This document shows, one piece after another, positions 50,801 to 63,257 of a stretch of DNA of 64,000 nt. The stretch is from assembly GCF_001039355.2 (NCBI RefSeq), contig NW_019775180.1, positions 1,043,053-1,107,052 on the forward strand, read 5' to 3'. Positions within the stretch are counted from its first letter, which is position 1. Each line of letters starts with the position of its first letter. Under the pieces are notes generated by a model, which saw only the letters and a program-made list of their open reading frames with translations, was not told the origin of the DNA and ran no database searches. The translations under genes and the position numbers were made by a program. The stretch is from Lingula anatina (lineage: Eukaryota > Brachiopoda > Lingulata > Lingulida > Lingulidae).

Positions 50801-53800
50801 CTAGGCACTAAGAAGAGCAGAGACCCTAACCGAACCATCCATGGACCCTGTAAGACACATCTTGGTGTCTGTTGCAGATGACCAGTCCACAGTGACCACT
50901 GGTGATTTATGACCACTGAGATACATAGTATCTGTCATACCATTGTCAACCTACAATAAAATTAGAACGTTGAAATTGTAAGTTATTGGAAATAATGTAA
51001 GTTATTGGAAATAAATTACAACATTCACTCTTAACATGGATTTAAACTCTCATGGGTTTATAGCAATATAACAGTTCTCTTTCATGATAGGACTTACTTA
51101 ACAAACAACATATAAGCATTAACTATGTTAGATATCTTTCTTACAGCAAGTGTTTAGACAAGACATTTTCAAGGCATCTGTCATTTAGTTTGAAAAAGCT
51201 TTTGATTAACCTTGTAAATTTTCCCTCCTGTGTCCGCACAAGTGAGTACATATTTCCCATCAGAGTCAAAAGCAAACAGTTTTCCCTTGGGCTTCTGTGT
51301 CTGTTGATAACCACCAGGCCCTGTCACAGTAAATGGCCCCGTAGCACCAGGATGAAGAGGTAGGTCTTGTATCTTTGTGCTCATCTTATGAACACTCCAC
51401 TGAAGAAACTAAAATAGGAGATCATCTTATTATCTCTTAATAGTATGAGATTTATATGGCAAAGAGTGTCACTAATGTCAGGACTGATACCCTTTAATGC
51501 TAATTAAAAAAGAATTTTAAAAAGATTGCCTGTTGCTCTTATGTGAGTTAGAAAGAAATGACTTTTAAAAAATAAAAGTGCACGGCAACGACGACAGACG
51601 CAGATGATGGCTATATGTACAGACACATCTGTGTCTGTACATAATAAATTACATGTATAATTTTAACTCGCCTTTCCATCAGATCCCATACAATAGAAAG
51701 AGTTTTCATCGTTGCTGAACTGTACTGAATAGACCTCTCCTAAGTGCGCCCCCCAGGCAGCAATACAGTCGTAGCTCCTCATGTCTGCAATATTCGAGTT
51801 TGAGGTAATGATAGCGGGGTCATGTCTTTACATCTGTGATTTGTTACATCTCCACTTGCTAATCCCAGCAAATTAAGCAAAATTATGTTGCCTGCATTGA
51901 CACTCTCCGACACCAATACTCCCATGCATTTTGAATGATGAATTAAAAAATATGTCACTTTGGGGTCCTGGGAACATACCAGTATATTTTTGGAAAATTG
52001 TTCTTCTTTAAGGAAGGTTTTAACATTAATCTATCTTGTTGTAAAGTAACCATGCAGTGTAGTAATGGTGCGAGGGAGTTACAATGCAGGGGTGTAAAGG
52101 GATGTAACCATGTTTTAAACAATTCAAATTACAATAAAAATATAAAAAAAATATTTATATGTATGGCATGTTGCACACTTTGTAGTGAATTTTTGTAATC
52201 CCACTTTTCTTTTTTTTATTTTGAAGTTCATGATGGAATATTTAAAGACTAACCAAATATTCTAATCATTCCATCCACTGCCCCAGTTATGAGAAGGTTG
52301 CCATTGTGATTGTATGTTGTGCAATTCACAGCTACTGGACCTGGGATCATAGGAAGATCTTTCTGCAAAAAGTTGGTAGAGATAAGAACACACACACACA
52401 CACACAAAGTCCACACATATACAAAAATCATTTTAACACAAATGTATGTTATTTTATGCCGTATGCAGTAAAATTGATGAAATTTATTTGAAATTTTGCT
52501 TCAATGTCTGTTAGTTTTTTTTTTTTTTTTTTTTTTTTTGAAGTGTCGATCCATAGCCTTTGTACATGTATATGGCAAGTGGCAATCCAATATTTAACAT
52601 ATGTCTTTTATTTAAAGGCAAAGAGGCCATTCAGAATGAGAAGAGCCAAGTGCTAGCTAGGCCACGACCTGAATATGGCAGACCTACATGAAAGAAAGAC
52701 CACTAAATCCTGTAATTATCTCTCCGCTTCTCACACTGCTCTCCACACATTGTCCCTCGACCAGTTGAATTGAGCCAAGATTTAATTACTGTGACCCTGC
52801 AGAGACAACGCGTGGGGAGGCTTGTGAGAGGCGGAGAGACCATAACAGGATTAAGCGGTCTTCCTTTCATGTAGGCCCGCCAAATTTAGGTCCTGGCCTA
52901 GCTAGCACTTGGCTCTTCTCATTCTGAATTGCCTCAAATACTTAATGATATGATAAAAATAACCTCAAGCTTCATTGTTTTCATATCCCACAATGCTACT
53001 TTGCCCATCCTTTGTACAGAGTTGTCAGCTTGTCCTTCTGAAGAGTACCTGCCACGACTCACTGAGGAACACACAAACTTGCACTGAACTGCAGAGTAAG
53101 AGAGAGAAACAACTCTGGAATGAAAATATCTTGAGCTGTTACTCAATTTAATTTGGGCAAATGCCAAATACATTATGAAAGATAGTATCATGAATTATCT
53201 GTCTTTCAAAAGAAGACACAAAATACTGTTTTGCTTCTTGTGATTTGATATTTGACACATATTAACCTTGGATGGACTTCATCAACCATGGTCTCACAAG
53301 TTGTTTTTTTGTCCTTAATGTCATACAACCTGACACAGCCAGATTTATTTCCAAAGAGAAGCTGAAAGAACAACATAATATCGATGATATTTCTACGACC
53401 ATCTTCTTAAATTGCCACACCTCAAATAGTTAAAAGGCTTTCTACTTATTTGCATCTCAATATAGTTTATTTGTTTTATCCAGATTACATACAGGTTTAA
53501 CTAAGCATAATATGAAAATTTAGGTTCGTATAATTTAATATTTGGCCAAACAAAGTCCTATGCATTTATTGGGTACATCTGTTTGTTTTTCAGGAACTTA
53601 AAAAAAAAAAACTACATTCAAAACTGTCCATTGAGTGAAAATTATATTCAAATCCAGTCTCTTGAGCAAAATTTTTCTCTGCACTCTCCCACACATATGC
53701 AGTCATAACTTACCAGTTTATCAGTCGGACTTGCCCATTCCAAGGACATAACACCAGATTTTGATATGATGGTAGCAACAGTCACTGGAGATGGCTGGAG

Positions 53801-56800
53801 AGACCAAACTCTGTAAAATATATAGGGGCATTTACGAACATATATCAGTTCATTAGTTTTTCAACTAGCATTCAAATGATATTTCAATTTCAAATAAAAA
53901 AAATTAAATTGAGAGAGAGAGAGAGAGAGAGAAATACTTGACAATGCCGTCAACATCTGCACTAGCAATGCAATGTCCAGTGTTGCTGAAGCGACAGTGG
54001 ATGATAGATGATCGATGCTCGGTGTAGTTGTCCTAAAAAGTTAAAATGTCCAAGCTAATCACTACAAATACACATTTACATTTAAATGAATAACAGAAAT
54101 TACCACTTAAAGGAATTCTTTTAGCATCATATAATAAACCACCAGAAAAAATTGGAATATTCAGAAACTACTGATAAATACACTCACCTGACTTAATAAC
54201 ATAAAAGGAGATTTTGTATCTGAAAATTAAAATCACACGTTAATAAAGTTCAGAAGGCCTCAAGCCATGTTCCAATTGACACTATAGTTATTTGTAATAT
54301 TATGCTTTCAACCTTTGTAAATAAACAAAGTTGCAATAGGACAGACATCCCAGCAATAGAAAACATTACAGGTTTGACTTTTTCAGTCTGTTATTTGAAA
54401 CACATGCAAAAGAAAGGCTAAGTTTATTTCAAGATGGATGTAATGTTTATTAGAGCATACACTTACTTGAAATTGCTGAAGACAAAAGAGGATCTGAAGG
54501 TATCCTTTTTACAGGTTGACTACTTTCTTTTTGCACAAATGATGTAGGGATATTTATCCTTTCCTGCATCCTCTGGTTAGCTGAACTATTTGAATCACTA
54601 CTTGATCCTTGACGAAATTGACCTTCAGGTTCTTTGGAACTCCGATAATACTGTGCGCTGCCATCTGTTGTAATCTAAGAAAAGGTACTAACATCATAAA
54701 ACAATTTTTTACCAGTGACAAATAAACACATATCACATTTTACTTGTCTTTTTTCAGAACTTCTAATGAGATGGGTTGCAATTAACTTTGGCAAAAGAAT
54801 AATATTTGTGTTTAAGAAACGTCTTTATTTACTGATGGCCTTTAACACAAGACAATTTGCATACATTGTACAGGTAATAACTGCAGGTGAACATTAAAAA
54901 ATATATTTTGAAAGAAAACAATTCAAAAATTAGGAAAATTGTCTTAAATCTCACATACAGTACTTATAGAGCTCTATATTAACATTCTCCTATTTTGACC
55001 ACTTTGATTTGGATCTAACAATGGTACATTTAGCATATTCTCAGTCACAACAAAATAATTTCTCTACAGGGTACTACTTTGACCTTTTTCAAGAAGTTTC
55101 ACCTCTAAAGTAAATTTATCAGACTTGGTTAATTTGCAATCCGCATTAAATGGTTTTGATTAGGTTAACTTGTCAATCATAATGTAGAAATGGAATAAAT
55201 TATCAAAAAGTAACAAAATGGGCAAAAACCAATCTACAATAAAAACTTGAAAAATCCAATTATTTTAAGAGGCAGAAATCAGTCTTTATGCAAGTGCATG
55301 TGGTAAACGACAAGGTTCTCCTGACTCAAGTTTTATTGCCTAAACTAAACAGTTGCCGTGTGGCTTGGGTGTACATGGCTACTATGCACAATGATAAAAT
55401 TTTTAAAACTGACACGTCTATTTTGAGTTCTGACAAATTTTTCAAAGTGAAAATAACTATGTCAGCCAAAAATCATCTTCTAATGAAGTTTTTACCATAT
55501 CCATTTCTATCCATAAGCCACAGGACTTACCATTCTGTGGGAAACTGGCTCAGTGCAATCAGAACAACTGAATATTCTTGTTTAGAATAATTAACAAACT
55601 AAACTTTGACTTCTGCACAACAAATTTCAAATTTTAGTATACAAGTATCCAAAGATAACATGCCACTATATCTAATACTGCATATATTTGTGCCTATCTT
55701 AAAGAATCCAAGCTACAAGTACTAGTACTAGGTTTTATTCCTACAAACTTTCTCAATCAGGTCAGTTAAGCCTTAAGGTCAAATCTTAAATATCTGTTGA
55801 GCATTATACTTTTCAAAATGAAAACACCATAGAAAAGATAAACCTGCCAATGGTATTACATTCATTTTGTTGTTTTTTTGTTTTTTTTTTCATGGATAAT
55901 AGAAAAAGATAACCAGACAGGTAGCCTGAAACCACAAATTACCCATTAAAAGTTTTAAATCTTCATTGTGCATAGTCATTTCTGAAATCTTTTAACTGTT
56001 ATTTGTAGAACCCATGTGTACTATTGAACAGAACCTTAACATGCAAAAAAAGAGGATCTCCACTTTAATCTGTTGAGATAGGAGTAGCCTCACAAGCTAA
56101 AGCTTAAATTTAAAGTAAATGACGTACCTTTAATTACATGTATGCCTTAAAAATTAACAAACCCTTGGCAAAAAGTGTCATGTCTGACAACATCAATATA
56201 CATAAAGCTATATTCCATTTGGTGTATGAAGGAACTTATATGTACTAGCAAATACATAGCACTTCTTTTTGTCCCCTTTCAGAAGGGATTTAATCTAAAC
56301 TTTAACAAAAATGTCTTTGCAAACTGATGCACAGACATCTCTGAATGCATCTCCAAAGAAAGCATGGACTAAATATAGCATCCTCAAGCTAAAGCTAGCA
56401 ATCTAACAAAATTCTGAATATTTCTTTTACACAACTACAACTGTTCTTTACAGACTGAAAATTAAATTTTACAAAAATAAGAGAAGATGTGTAGGTGTGT
56501 TTAACAAATTAAACAAATAATCACAAATTTTATATCCCGCAATTATTTTCCAATAACTGCCACCATGCAAAGACCTAAAACAACACTCAAGCAGTTCTAC
56601 TTGTTGAGACAAATGCAAACAAGGCACACATGTGGCACCATCTGGTTGGTTAGTGGGAAAGCAGAGCAGGAATGGAATCAGCGATTTTGGCTGTGGTAGA
56701 ACATCATCATGTGTCTTTGTTAACTTATTAGTGGCTGGTTCCAAGAAGGCAGGTTACATTGGTAAGTTCTGCAGAAAGCAAAAAAAGATGCTTTGAGGAA

Positions 56801-59800
56801 AGATGTGTCTAGGCACATTAGAGTTGGCTAAGGTACAGCATATCAGTAACATAGCACCCAACTTAAGTACAAGTGGTAGCTACTAATTATACCCTGTTTA
56901 TATCGGACTGTGACACTCCATGACCATAGCAATCACAGAAATTTCGGTAACTCTAGCAAGTCTCAATTTGTCTCTGCTTTGGTTGCCTATTTGTGTTTTC
57001 ATTAAACATCAAGCTCTCTATAATGCTTGCAAGTGACACATTCTTCAAATGTTACAAACATAAACTACTGCATGCAAGTGAATTAGGTGTGTACCAATAT
57101 TCCAACCTGTGGGACCCACTGGAAAGTGACTTTAGACCTGTGAGATTTTGTTATCACATAATGATAGCTTCTTGTAATTGTCACTGGTCGCAAATCTCAG
57201 GGCAACTGATGAAGCAAGAATGATGGAGACCAAGATCGCATTCACAACGAGTTGAGCCAGGCTTTACAAATCCTGGGGACTAAATATGGCAGACGTACAT
57301 GAAAGAAAAACCGCCTAATCTTTTAATAGTCTCTCCGCCTCTCACACGCCTCCCCAAACGTCGTCCCTGCGAGGTACAGTCATTAAATCTCGGCACCGTT
57401 CGCCATGCGGAAGCTACCTGAGAAATATGAAGTGCGCATGCTCATTGGTCTTGGGTCAGCTGATCAGCTAGTTCCCCTTCTTCAGTTGAAGTTTAATTGA
57501 TGAGCTTGCACATTTAATATTTCTCAGGTAGCTTCCGCATGGCAAACGGAGCCGAGATTTAATGACTGTACCCCGCAGGGATGACATGTGGGGAGGCGTG
57601 TGAGAGGCGGAGAGACTATTAAAAGATTAGGCGGTTTTTCTTTCATGTACGTCTACCATATTTAGTCCCCAGGATTTGTAAAGTCTGGCTCAACTCGTTG
57701 TGAATGCGATCCAAGAGAGACTAATAAGATCACTTGGACACCACCTTGCAATCCCATGGCGATACCCTGTGAGGCTGTGACTGCTGATTATAGTAGATCA
57801 AAAATAATTTCCATGTGTCGCCAGCCCAGTGTAAACAGGGTTTAAGCTACATATCTGTGTGCCACTTTACCATTCTAAATTGCAAAGCAAAACTTATTTT
57901 ATGATCCAGATGTTTGACTTTTTCACATGATAGAGCATATGGGAGTCAATTTAAGTTAGTCATAAAGTGTATAGAGGAAATTAAAAAGTCAAAACAGTCA
58001 ATTGTGTCACTTTATTTAAGTCAGTTCAACCAAGTCAGTGAAACTTCAGACATATGCAATAAATCAAAATACCAAAACAGCATCCAATGCTACATGCAAG
58101 AGAAGAAATCGAGAAAACAGGCTCAAAGTGCAAACCAATGAAATATATAGAAATATATATGAAATGTATATGAAATATATAGAAATCCCACTAAAAACCT
58201 CAAATTTCTCCACACCATGTTAAGCATACATAAATTCTTAATCTACATGCTTACCTTTTCTTTATTTGGTTGTGATTTGCCCAGTAGTTCCTGTCGTTGT
58301 TTTTCATGCTCTTCTTGCAGTTTCATCCTTCTGGGAGGAGAATTCTGGGCCTTGCTTTTGGTTTTAATTTCTTTGGCTTTTGCTTTCGAAATAGGGTTAT
58401 CATCTTTGCCTTGTAAATGTCCAAGAGTGTTTGGGAGAGATTTTCTAATGTTATGAAACAAAGGCTTAATTTGGAGCTTGGGATGGCTACTTCTTTTGGG
58501 TTCTTCAGTGACAGTATCCCTATATGAAAGCAATGGCAAGGCTGTGATAAATATACACACATATGCACAACAAAAGTCTCTTTTCATTTTTGATGTTCTT
58601 ACTAGTGTGTGATTTTTAGGACATAGGTGCCAAAATAAAATCAGACTCAAATTATTGGACGACCATCTAAGAAAGAACATTCTTGTAGCCTTACTGTGTT
58701 CCAGTATAAAATTCATCCATAAGTTCCATGCTGCCCTGAATGGCATCCTGCCTAGAAGTTCTTATAACGCCACGGTCAGCTGATTTGCGTTTGAGGTGTT
58801 CCTCTAGTTGCTTTTTCTCCATAAGGGCAGTCAGCTACATATTCATAAAAATGAAACTTTGTAATGCAACAGTTCCTAACTAACATGTAAACATTCATAA
58901 TGATTCACATGGAGTTTCTTGACAAAAAATTACTTAAAATATATATACACCGTGGTAGTAACATCAAAATACCTTAATAACAAAAAGATTAGGTCTTGTA
59001 ATCTTTAAAAAATGAAGCATAAGTACATGTAATACATGTACTGTACAATACCTGTTCACTGTACATATTATTCTCATCTTGTAATTGTGCTAGCTTTGCT
59101 TGTTCTTCTTTAAAACTCAAAAGAGGCGGAAGAGGTAAGTTTGTTAAGGTATGACAAAATGAATATGACAAAATTTAACATACAAACCAATATATTTTCA
59201 TTCTTAGAGGTCTGTCAATAATAATCATCCTCTTATATAATTTAAAAACTCAAGTTGTATAACTATAGACAACAAAGTGCATTACAGTAAGCAAAATACA
59301 AATGAATAAGGAATGATGTCCTTGGATTATTTACATAACATACATACTTACAATTTTGAAAGATTTATGTTAATAAAGAGGAGATGATATCATATCATGT
59401 CGTGTCGTGTCGTATTGTATCATATCGTATCGTATCGTATCATATCATATCATATACTGCCTGACAATGATCTGCTTTTGATGACATACTAGAATCTGTC
59501 AACATCAAATTAATTATAAGACTACCCATCTGACCCATATATATCTATATAGCAATCATTAACAAGGATATGCATGCTCTGGAATATGACATTCAGGAAA
59601 TTATGCAGTGACAGAAGGAATGTATCAAGCCATATTTTAGTAAAGTACATGCTAAAAGATGGGTTTTCTTCGGGATTCTTGATGAATGGTAAAACTGAAA
59701 AAAAAATAGAATTTAATCCTCATTATTCTACTAATATCTGTCTGCATTTATATCTGCATTACTTTTTCAAAACAATCTCTAAAATTTATACCATGACTTT

Positions 59801-61619
59801 TTAGACATGACCAATTATCAATGCAAATTAATGCCCTCAACAGGCTTGCACTGAATAAAATCTAATTTTATACAATTGTCTCCACCCATAAAATATTCTA
59901 ATATCAAATTTACTATATCTGTTATCAGACATTCTTATTTATTATGGTGGTGGTGAAGAGCGGAGGGTGCAAGAGCACCTGCCACTGTGTGCATGGAATC
60001 TTACCAAACCAGTCTTTCCACTCAACCTGGTTCTGCAGCTCAGAGGAAAGTCTTTCAAAAAACTCAGACACTCTGTCCATCCTATTATTCTGCACAGCAT
60101 TGATAAGATAATATTTCAGCATGCTAACTTCCAGCTTTCTAATGCTTGATGCATACACCTGGTCTAGTCTAGAGAAGAGGCGACGGTCAAGATAAGCCCA
60201 GTATTCTCGAAGTTGTGCTAGTTCATATCCTGCTACATACAGTTGAAACTGTTCAATAATTTTATCCACCTACAAAGAATAAAATGTGCATTTGCTTGTT
60301 ATGATTTACCTTCTAGTTTTTAATTATAAGAAGTAAATTAAATGTTTGTAAATGTGCAGGATGTCCAGTACATGTAGTTATGCTGAACAATATACAGGAA
60401 TTTTCCGAGAAAAAATAGTAAAATGAATTTCCATGCATAACTAAAACTGCAATGCACTTGTCAACCATTAATCAAAGTTAATCAAGTCCAAAATCCACAT
60501 TTATTACAAATAAATTCAACACTAATACTGTAACATACGCTCGGCTGTCACCTTGATTGGATAGTAAACGGTTGTCGTAAAATCGCTAAATGATATTAAA
60601 ACCCAGTGCATAAACTTGAAAACCACCTAGGACTACCTAGACTCGGTCCACTCCACAATCCAAATCAGGAAATGACGTAACCGCAGAGGTCGCATTGTCC
60701 AATGGCCTGGCTTCTTTTTCGTAATGGGAGGTTAGAGTGGACCGACTTAAACATCAGAGGTGGAATTTGGATATACAGTTTGATTGTGCGTATGCCATGC
60801 ACGGAATTTACAAATGAGCGACGGGATGATGTAGCCTGCAGTATTTGCGGTAAGCGTGCCAAGTTTTAGGCCGCTCCGATGCCCGGCAGTATTTTATTTC
60901 AATTATTCTGTTTAAAATTGTAAATTCTTGTTTCACAAGCTTACTTATTTTATTGTCTCTATGGAGGTATATGGGGACTTTACGACATTCGGTTTGAAGG
61001 CTTTAACCACTTGTTATAGTTTATTTTTGCATTGTATTGGATTAATGTGGCAGTCTAAGGTAGTCCTAGGTGGTTTTCAAGTTTATGCACCGGGTTTTAA
61101 TATCATTTAGCGATTTTACGACAACCGTTTACTATCCAATCAAGGTGACAGCCGAGCGTGCTGTAACACTAGAAGTACTAGTTCGCTGTACATGTAGTAC
61201 TACTAGTACGCTGTACGGTACAATGTACATGTCCTGGTAGCCATGTAGTAGTGCATATTCAAAGACCTAAGGCTAACCCCAACCAAAATCAGAACTCGTG
61301 AATTATATAGACATTTGGTAAATAAGTTTTTCTGATTCCAACATTTGTGTAAAATAGTCACAAAGGTTTAACTGAGATAAGGAAACTTGGGTCACCGCCA
61401 TGGCAGTGTTTGCTTAATTTAAGCCAAATGCCACATGCATGAATCAGTGTCAGTTTTACATCAGGTTGCTGTGTAATGTGCAATTATTGTTTCACTTACA
61501 CGAAATCCCTTGTCTTTCTCATTTTTAAGTTCGTTTTCGAAAGCTCGTAGCGTTGACGTGAGACCTCTAAATAACAAATAATCCTTCACTAAATCGTCCA
61601 ACTGGCCCGTAGCTGCCAT
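50801..61619 (-). CDS. WDR91: WD repeat-containing protein 91
   Basis: Vertebrate WDR91 acts with WDR81 on endosomes, as a Rab7 effector and a brake on PI3-kinase class III. Sixteen exons join in frame to 747 residues: 61500-61619, 60005-60269, 59572-59694, 59052-59134, 58695-58834, 58255-58519, 54467-54674, 54188-54219, 53938-54032, 53714-53810, 53267-53361, 52964-53114, 52254-52362, 51672-51784, 51211-51408, 50801-50950. Residues about 8-30 resemble a LisH motif. Residues 41-170 match the human helical N-terminus (QLREYWAYLDRRLFSRL; EWKDWF; SLHNFLNVIFQSM). A short coiled coil and a charged Ser-rich linker follow. WD blades run from about residue 413 to the end (HCRFSNTGHCIASADVDG, GKVALWDMKTMK, AWGAHLGEVYSVQFS, GHKSPVVTVDW, CLTGSMDG). 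The first 14 introns are GT-AG except intron 3 (AT-AC); intron 14 uses a GC donor. The ATG at 61619 opens the conserved first exon. Confidence 0.95.
51409..51671 (-). other. GC-AG intron in WDR91
   Basis: Exon 51672-51784 ends GGAAAG and is followed by GCGAGTT, not GT. Joining at this point gives GSDGK/FLQWSVHK, in phase and matching the human DGK/FIQWNIHK junction. The nearest GT lies about 19 bases on and would pass a TAA in frame. Confidence 0.85.
52388..52406. repeat. Short (CA)n tract
   Basis: About nine CA units in the WDR91 intron just upstream of exon 52254-52362, followed on the plus strand by a 22-base T-run at 52518-52539. Confidence 0.9.
52623..52935. mobile_element. Foldback DNA transposon, family A copy 2
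   Basis: Bounded by AAA on both sides (52620-52622, 52936-52938). The inverted arms start GAGGCCATTCAGAATGAGAA and carry the family core: CATGAAAGAAAG near the left end, TCTCCGCTTCTCACAC, and GTGGGGAGGCTTGTGAGAGG in the right arm. It is shorter and more diverged than copies 1 and 3, and its right end lies 28 bases from a WDR91 splice donor. Confidence 0.8.
53911..53932. repeat. (GA)n tract at a WDR91 splice donor
   Basis: Eleven GA units; on the transcribed strand this is a CT repeat starting about five bases after the GT of the donor at 53936-53937. Confidence 0.9.
54675..58254 (-). other. WDR91 intron of 3.6 kb
   Basis: No exon is supported; the neighbouring exons join in phase 0. Foldback copy 3 occupies 57234-57711. 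ORFs near 55288-55590 and 57914-58141 show no recognisable domain. Confidence 0.7.
57234..57711. mobile_element. Foldback DNA transposon, family A copy 3 (near-complete palindrome)
   Basis: Flanked by CAA duplications (57231-57233, 57712-57714). It begins GATCGCATTCACAACGAGTT with the reverse complement at the right end. The arms are about 200 bases each and pair nearly throughout, including CCGCCTAATCTTTTAATAGT, CCCTGCGAGGTACAGT and CGCCATGCGGAAGCTACCTG, leaving a loop of only about 70 bases. Confidence 0.88.
59135..59571 (-). other. U12-type AT-AC intron in WDR91 (intron 3)
   Basis: The intron starts ATATCCTTG, a perfect match to the U12 AT-AC donor consensus, and ends CCTTAACAAACTTAC. CCTTAAC is the U12 branch-point core, placed about 10 bases from the AC. 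No GT-AG choice restores the frame. With AT-AC borders the exons join as FQSM/PLPPLLSFKEEQ, aligned residue for residue with human FQCMPVPTILNFDAE. Confidence 0.85.
59387..59456. repeat. (TCGTA/TCATA)n pentanucleotide tract
   Basis: About 13 units of TCGTG, TCGTA or TCATA inside the AT-AC intron. Confidence 0.9.
60536..61160. mobile_element. 625-bp inverted-repeat DNA transposon with 8-bp target duplication
   Basis: CTGTAACA occurs on both sides (60528-60535, 61161-61168). The inverted arms run for about 110 bases: TACGCTCGGCTGTCACCTTG, AAACGGTTGTCGTAAAATCG, GATATTAAAACCC, CTTGAAAACCACCTAGGACT, all mirrored at the right. An 8-bp duplication fits the hAT superfamily among others. It sits in WDR91 intron 1 and has no transposase frame. 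Confidence 0.85.
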
Positions 61620-63257
61620 TTTTACTGCAGGTTGACCCGATTATCATTTATCAATGTCAGATATGAAACACAATCAACAGCTGCTGCAACTGAGAAGCCT
61701 AAACTAATGCAAACTTAACTGCATATGAATTTAACTGATATTTGGTATTAAAGATAATTGAGGAGGATATCATCAAAAGGCCGCATCCTACTGACACAGT
61801 CGAGTCGAGTTATAAACCGGAAACGTGAATGTTGTAAACATGCAGTATGAAAACGAGACTGGCGCTAGTTTCACTTTCAATGTTGTCATTGACTGGAGAA
61901 AAATCAAACGTGTAGTTCTCGCGAGTGGCATATGTTGAAGTTTTCGAATTTCCACATAAGTCCGTTTCCCACTATATAAATGAAATGCATTTATGTTTTC
62001 TATTGCAGTGTGAGGGTTGCCTACCAAGTTTTAGAATACTTGGAACTTGTCTATCTACTATCAGCATGTCCCCAGTGTGTATAACACAGGGTGGGGGTGC
62101 TTCGTCGATGTTTGAACTGATGGCAGATATTAGAACAGCCAGTGAGAATTCAACTCCCTTTACTGAGACATAAAGATACATTTCTTTGACCTTTTTGTCA
62201 TCTCGATAAAGAGGAAAGGTAACTTAAACAGTCATTTCAATGTATAAATTCAACTGAAAAGGTATTTTAAGCAAAAAGTTTGAAATGTTAATTTACCACT
62301 CATAGATTGCACTTAGTTTAAGCCAACTGGTACTGAATGTATCAGTCTTGTGTAGTATTAAAGATGTATAAAGAACTGGTAAAAAGGACCTTGGTATTTC
62401 ATTTGCAGATATAATTTTTGTACCTGAAAAATCTCTGCCACTCTTGTTATCCCACATACCACACGGAAGTTTGAGATCTAACAACAATTGACAATTTCTT
62501 TTTTTTTATTCATAAATATAGTAGTTGTAATACTATTCATGGGACCAGCCTATTTACAAATGATTTGTTATTTAGCACAAAATTACAGAATTCAGTTCAA
62601 GAGTAAAGGTCTCTGAATCCGTTTCAAGTAATAATCAGCTCCTGTGGCTGTTCTGGTATTGCACTTCCTACTTCTCCTTTGAATTAGACTAAACTGAATA
62701 GAAGTAGACTTGCTGCATGGTCAACAACTCATGATCATTCTCCATATCAATCTGCCCAGTATACAAATCATGTAGAGTGTCGTCAACATTTTGTCATATT
62801 TGACAAGGTTAACTATTGTTTCAATGAAAAATCCTATGAAATACATAAATAACTAAATAAAATTGTAACCCCTATCACAGGGCATAAATGTGACCACAAA
62901 CACAAAAACCAATATTCTTGCAAATTTTTTTTTCGCAACTGATAAACATATCACTTGTAAATGTAGTGAATTTTCCTGTGCTTTACATAGCAATATAGCA
63001 CAAATATGTTCACATGATACCTACACTAAATCCTCTATAAACATCCGTGTGAAGTTATATAGTATTAAATAAAACAGTTAAAGCTAATGACATTAATAAA
63101 TATAATCTCTCATTATCTAAAATATATCATTCTGTATGCATGGACATTTTTTCTTGATGCAGAGTCCATTAAATTGATTAAGAATTTAAATATGGTCATA
63201 TGCCACTAGTACAAAGATCACAGGCATGTTGAAAACTTGTGTCTGTCATTCATTCGC
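61620..63257. other. Upstream region of WDR91 and 3' region of the RING gene
   Basis: No supported gene. TCTCGCGAG (61917-61925), close to the Kaiso/ZBTB33 motif, lies about 300 bases upstream of the WDR91 start, and a CAGCTG E-box at about 61678. Short plus-strand ORFs (61925-62173) have no recognisable domain. The part nearest 63257 is probably 3' UTR of the RING gene. Confidence 0.55.

Noticed and set aside
59052-59107. Shorter WDR91 exon 4 with a normal AG acceptor at 59108-59109
   Set aside because: It drops the conserved PLPPLLSFK segment, and no GT donor of exon 3 gives a matching phase; the AT-AC solution fits both protein and splice motifs.
59387-59456. Pentanucleotide tract considered as a CRISPR-like or regulatory array
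   Set aside because: Units are contiguous without spacers; it is a simple microsatellite.
61925-62173. 82-codon frame upstream of WDR91, possible divergent gene
   Set aside because: No homology, and a minus-strand frame of similar length overlaps it; no evidence beyond an open frame.
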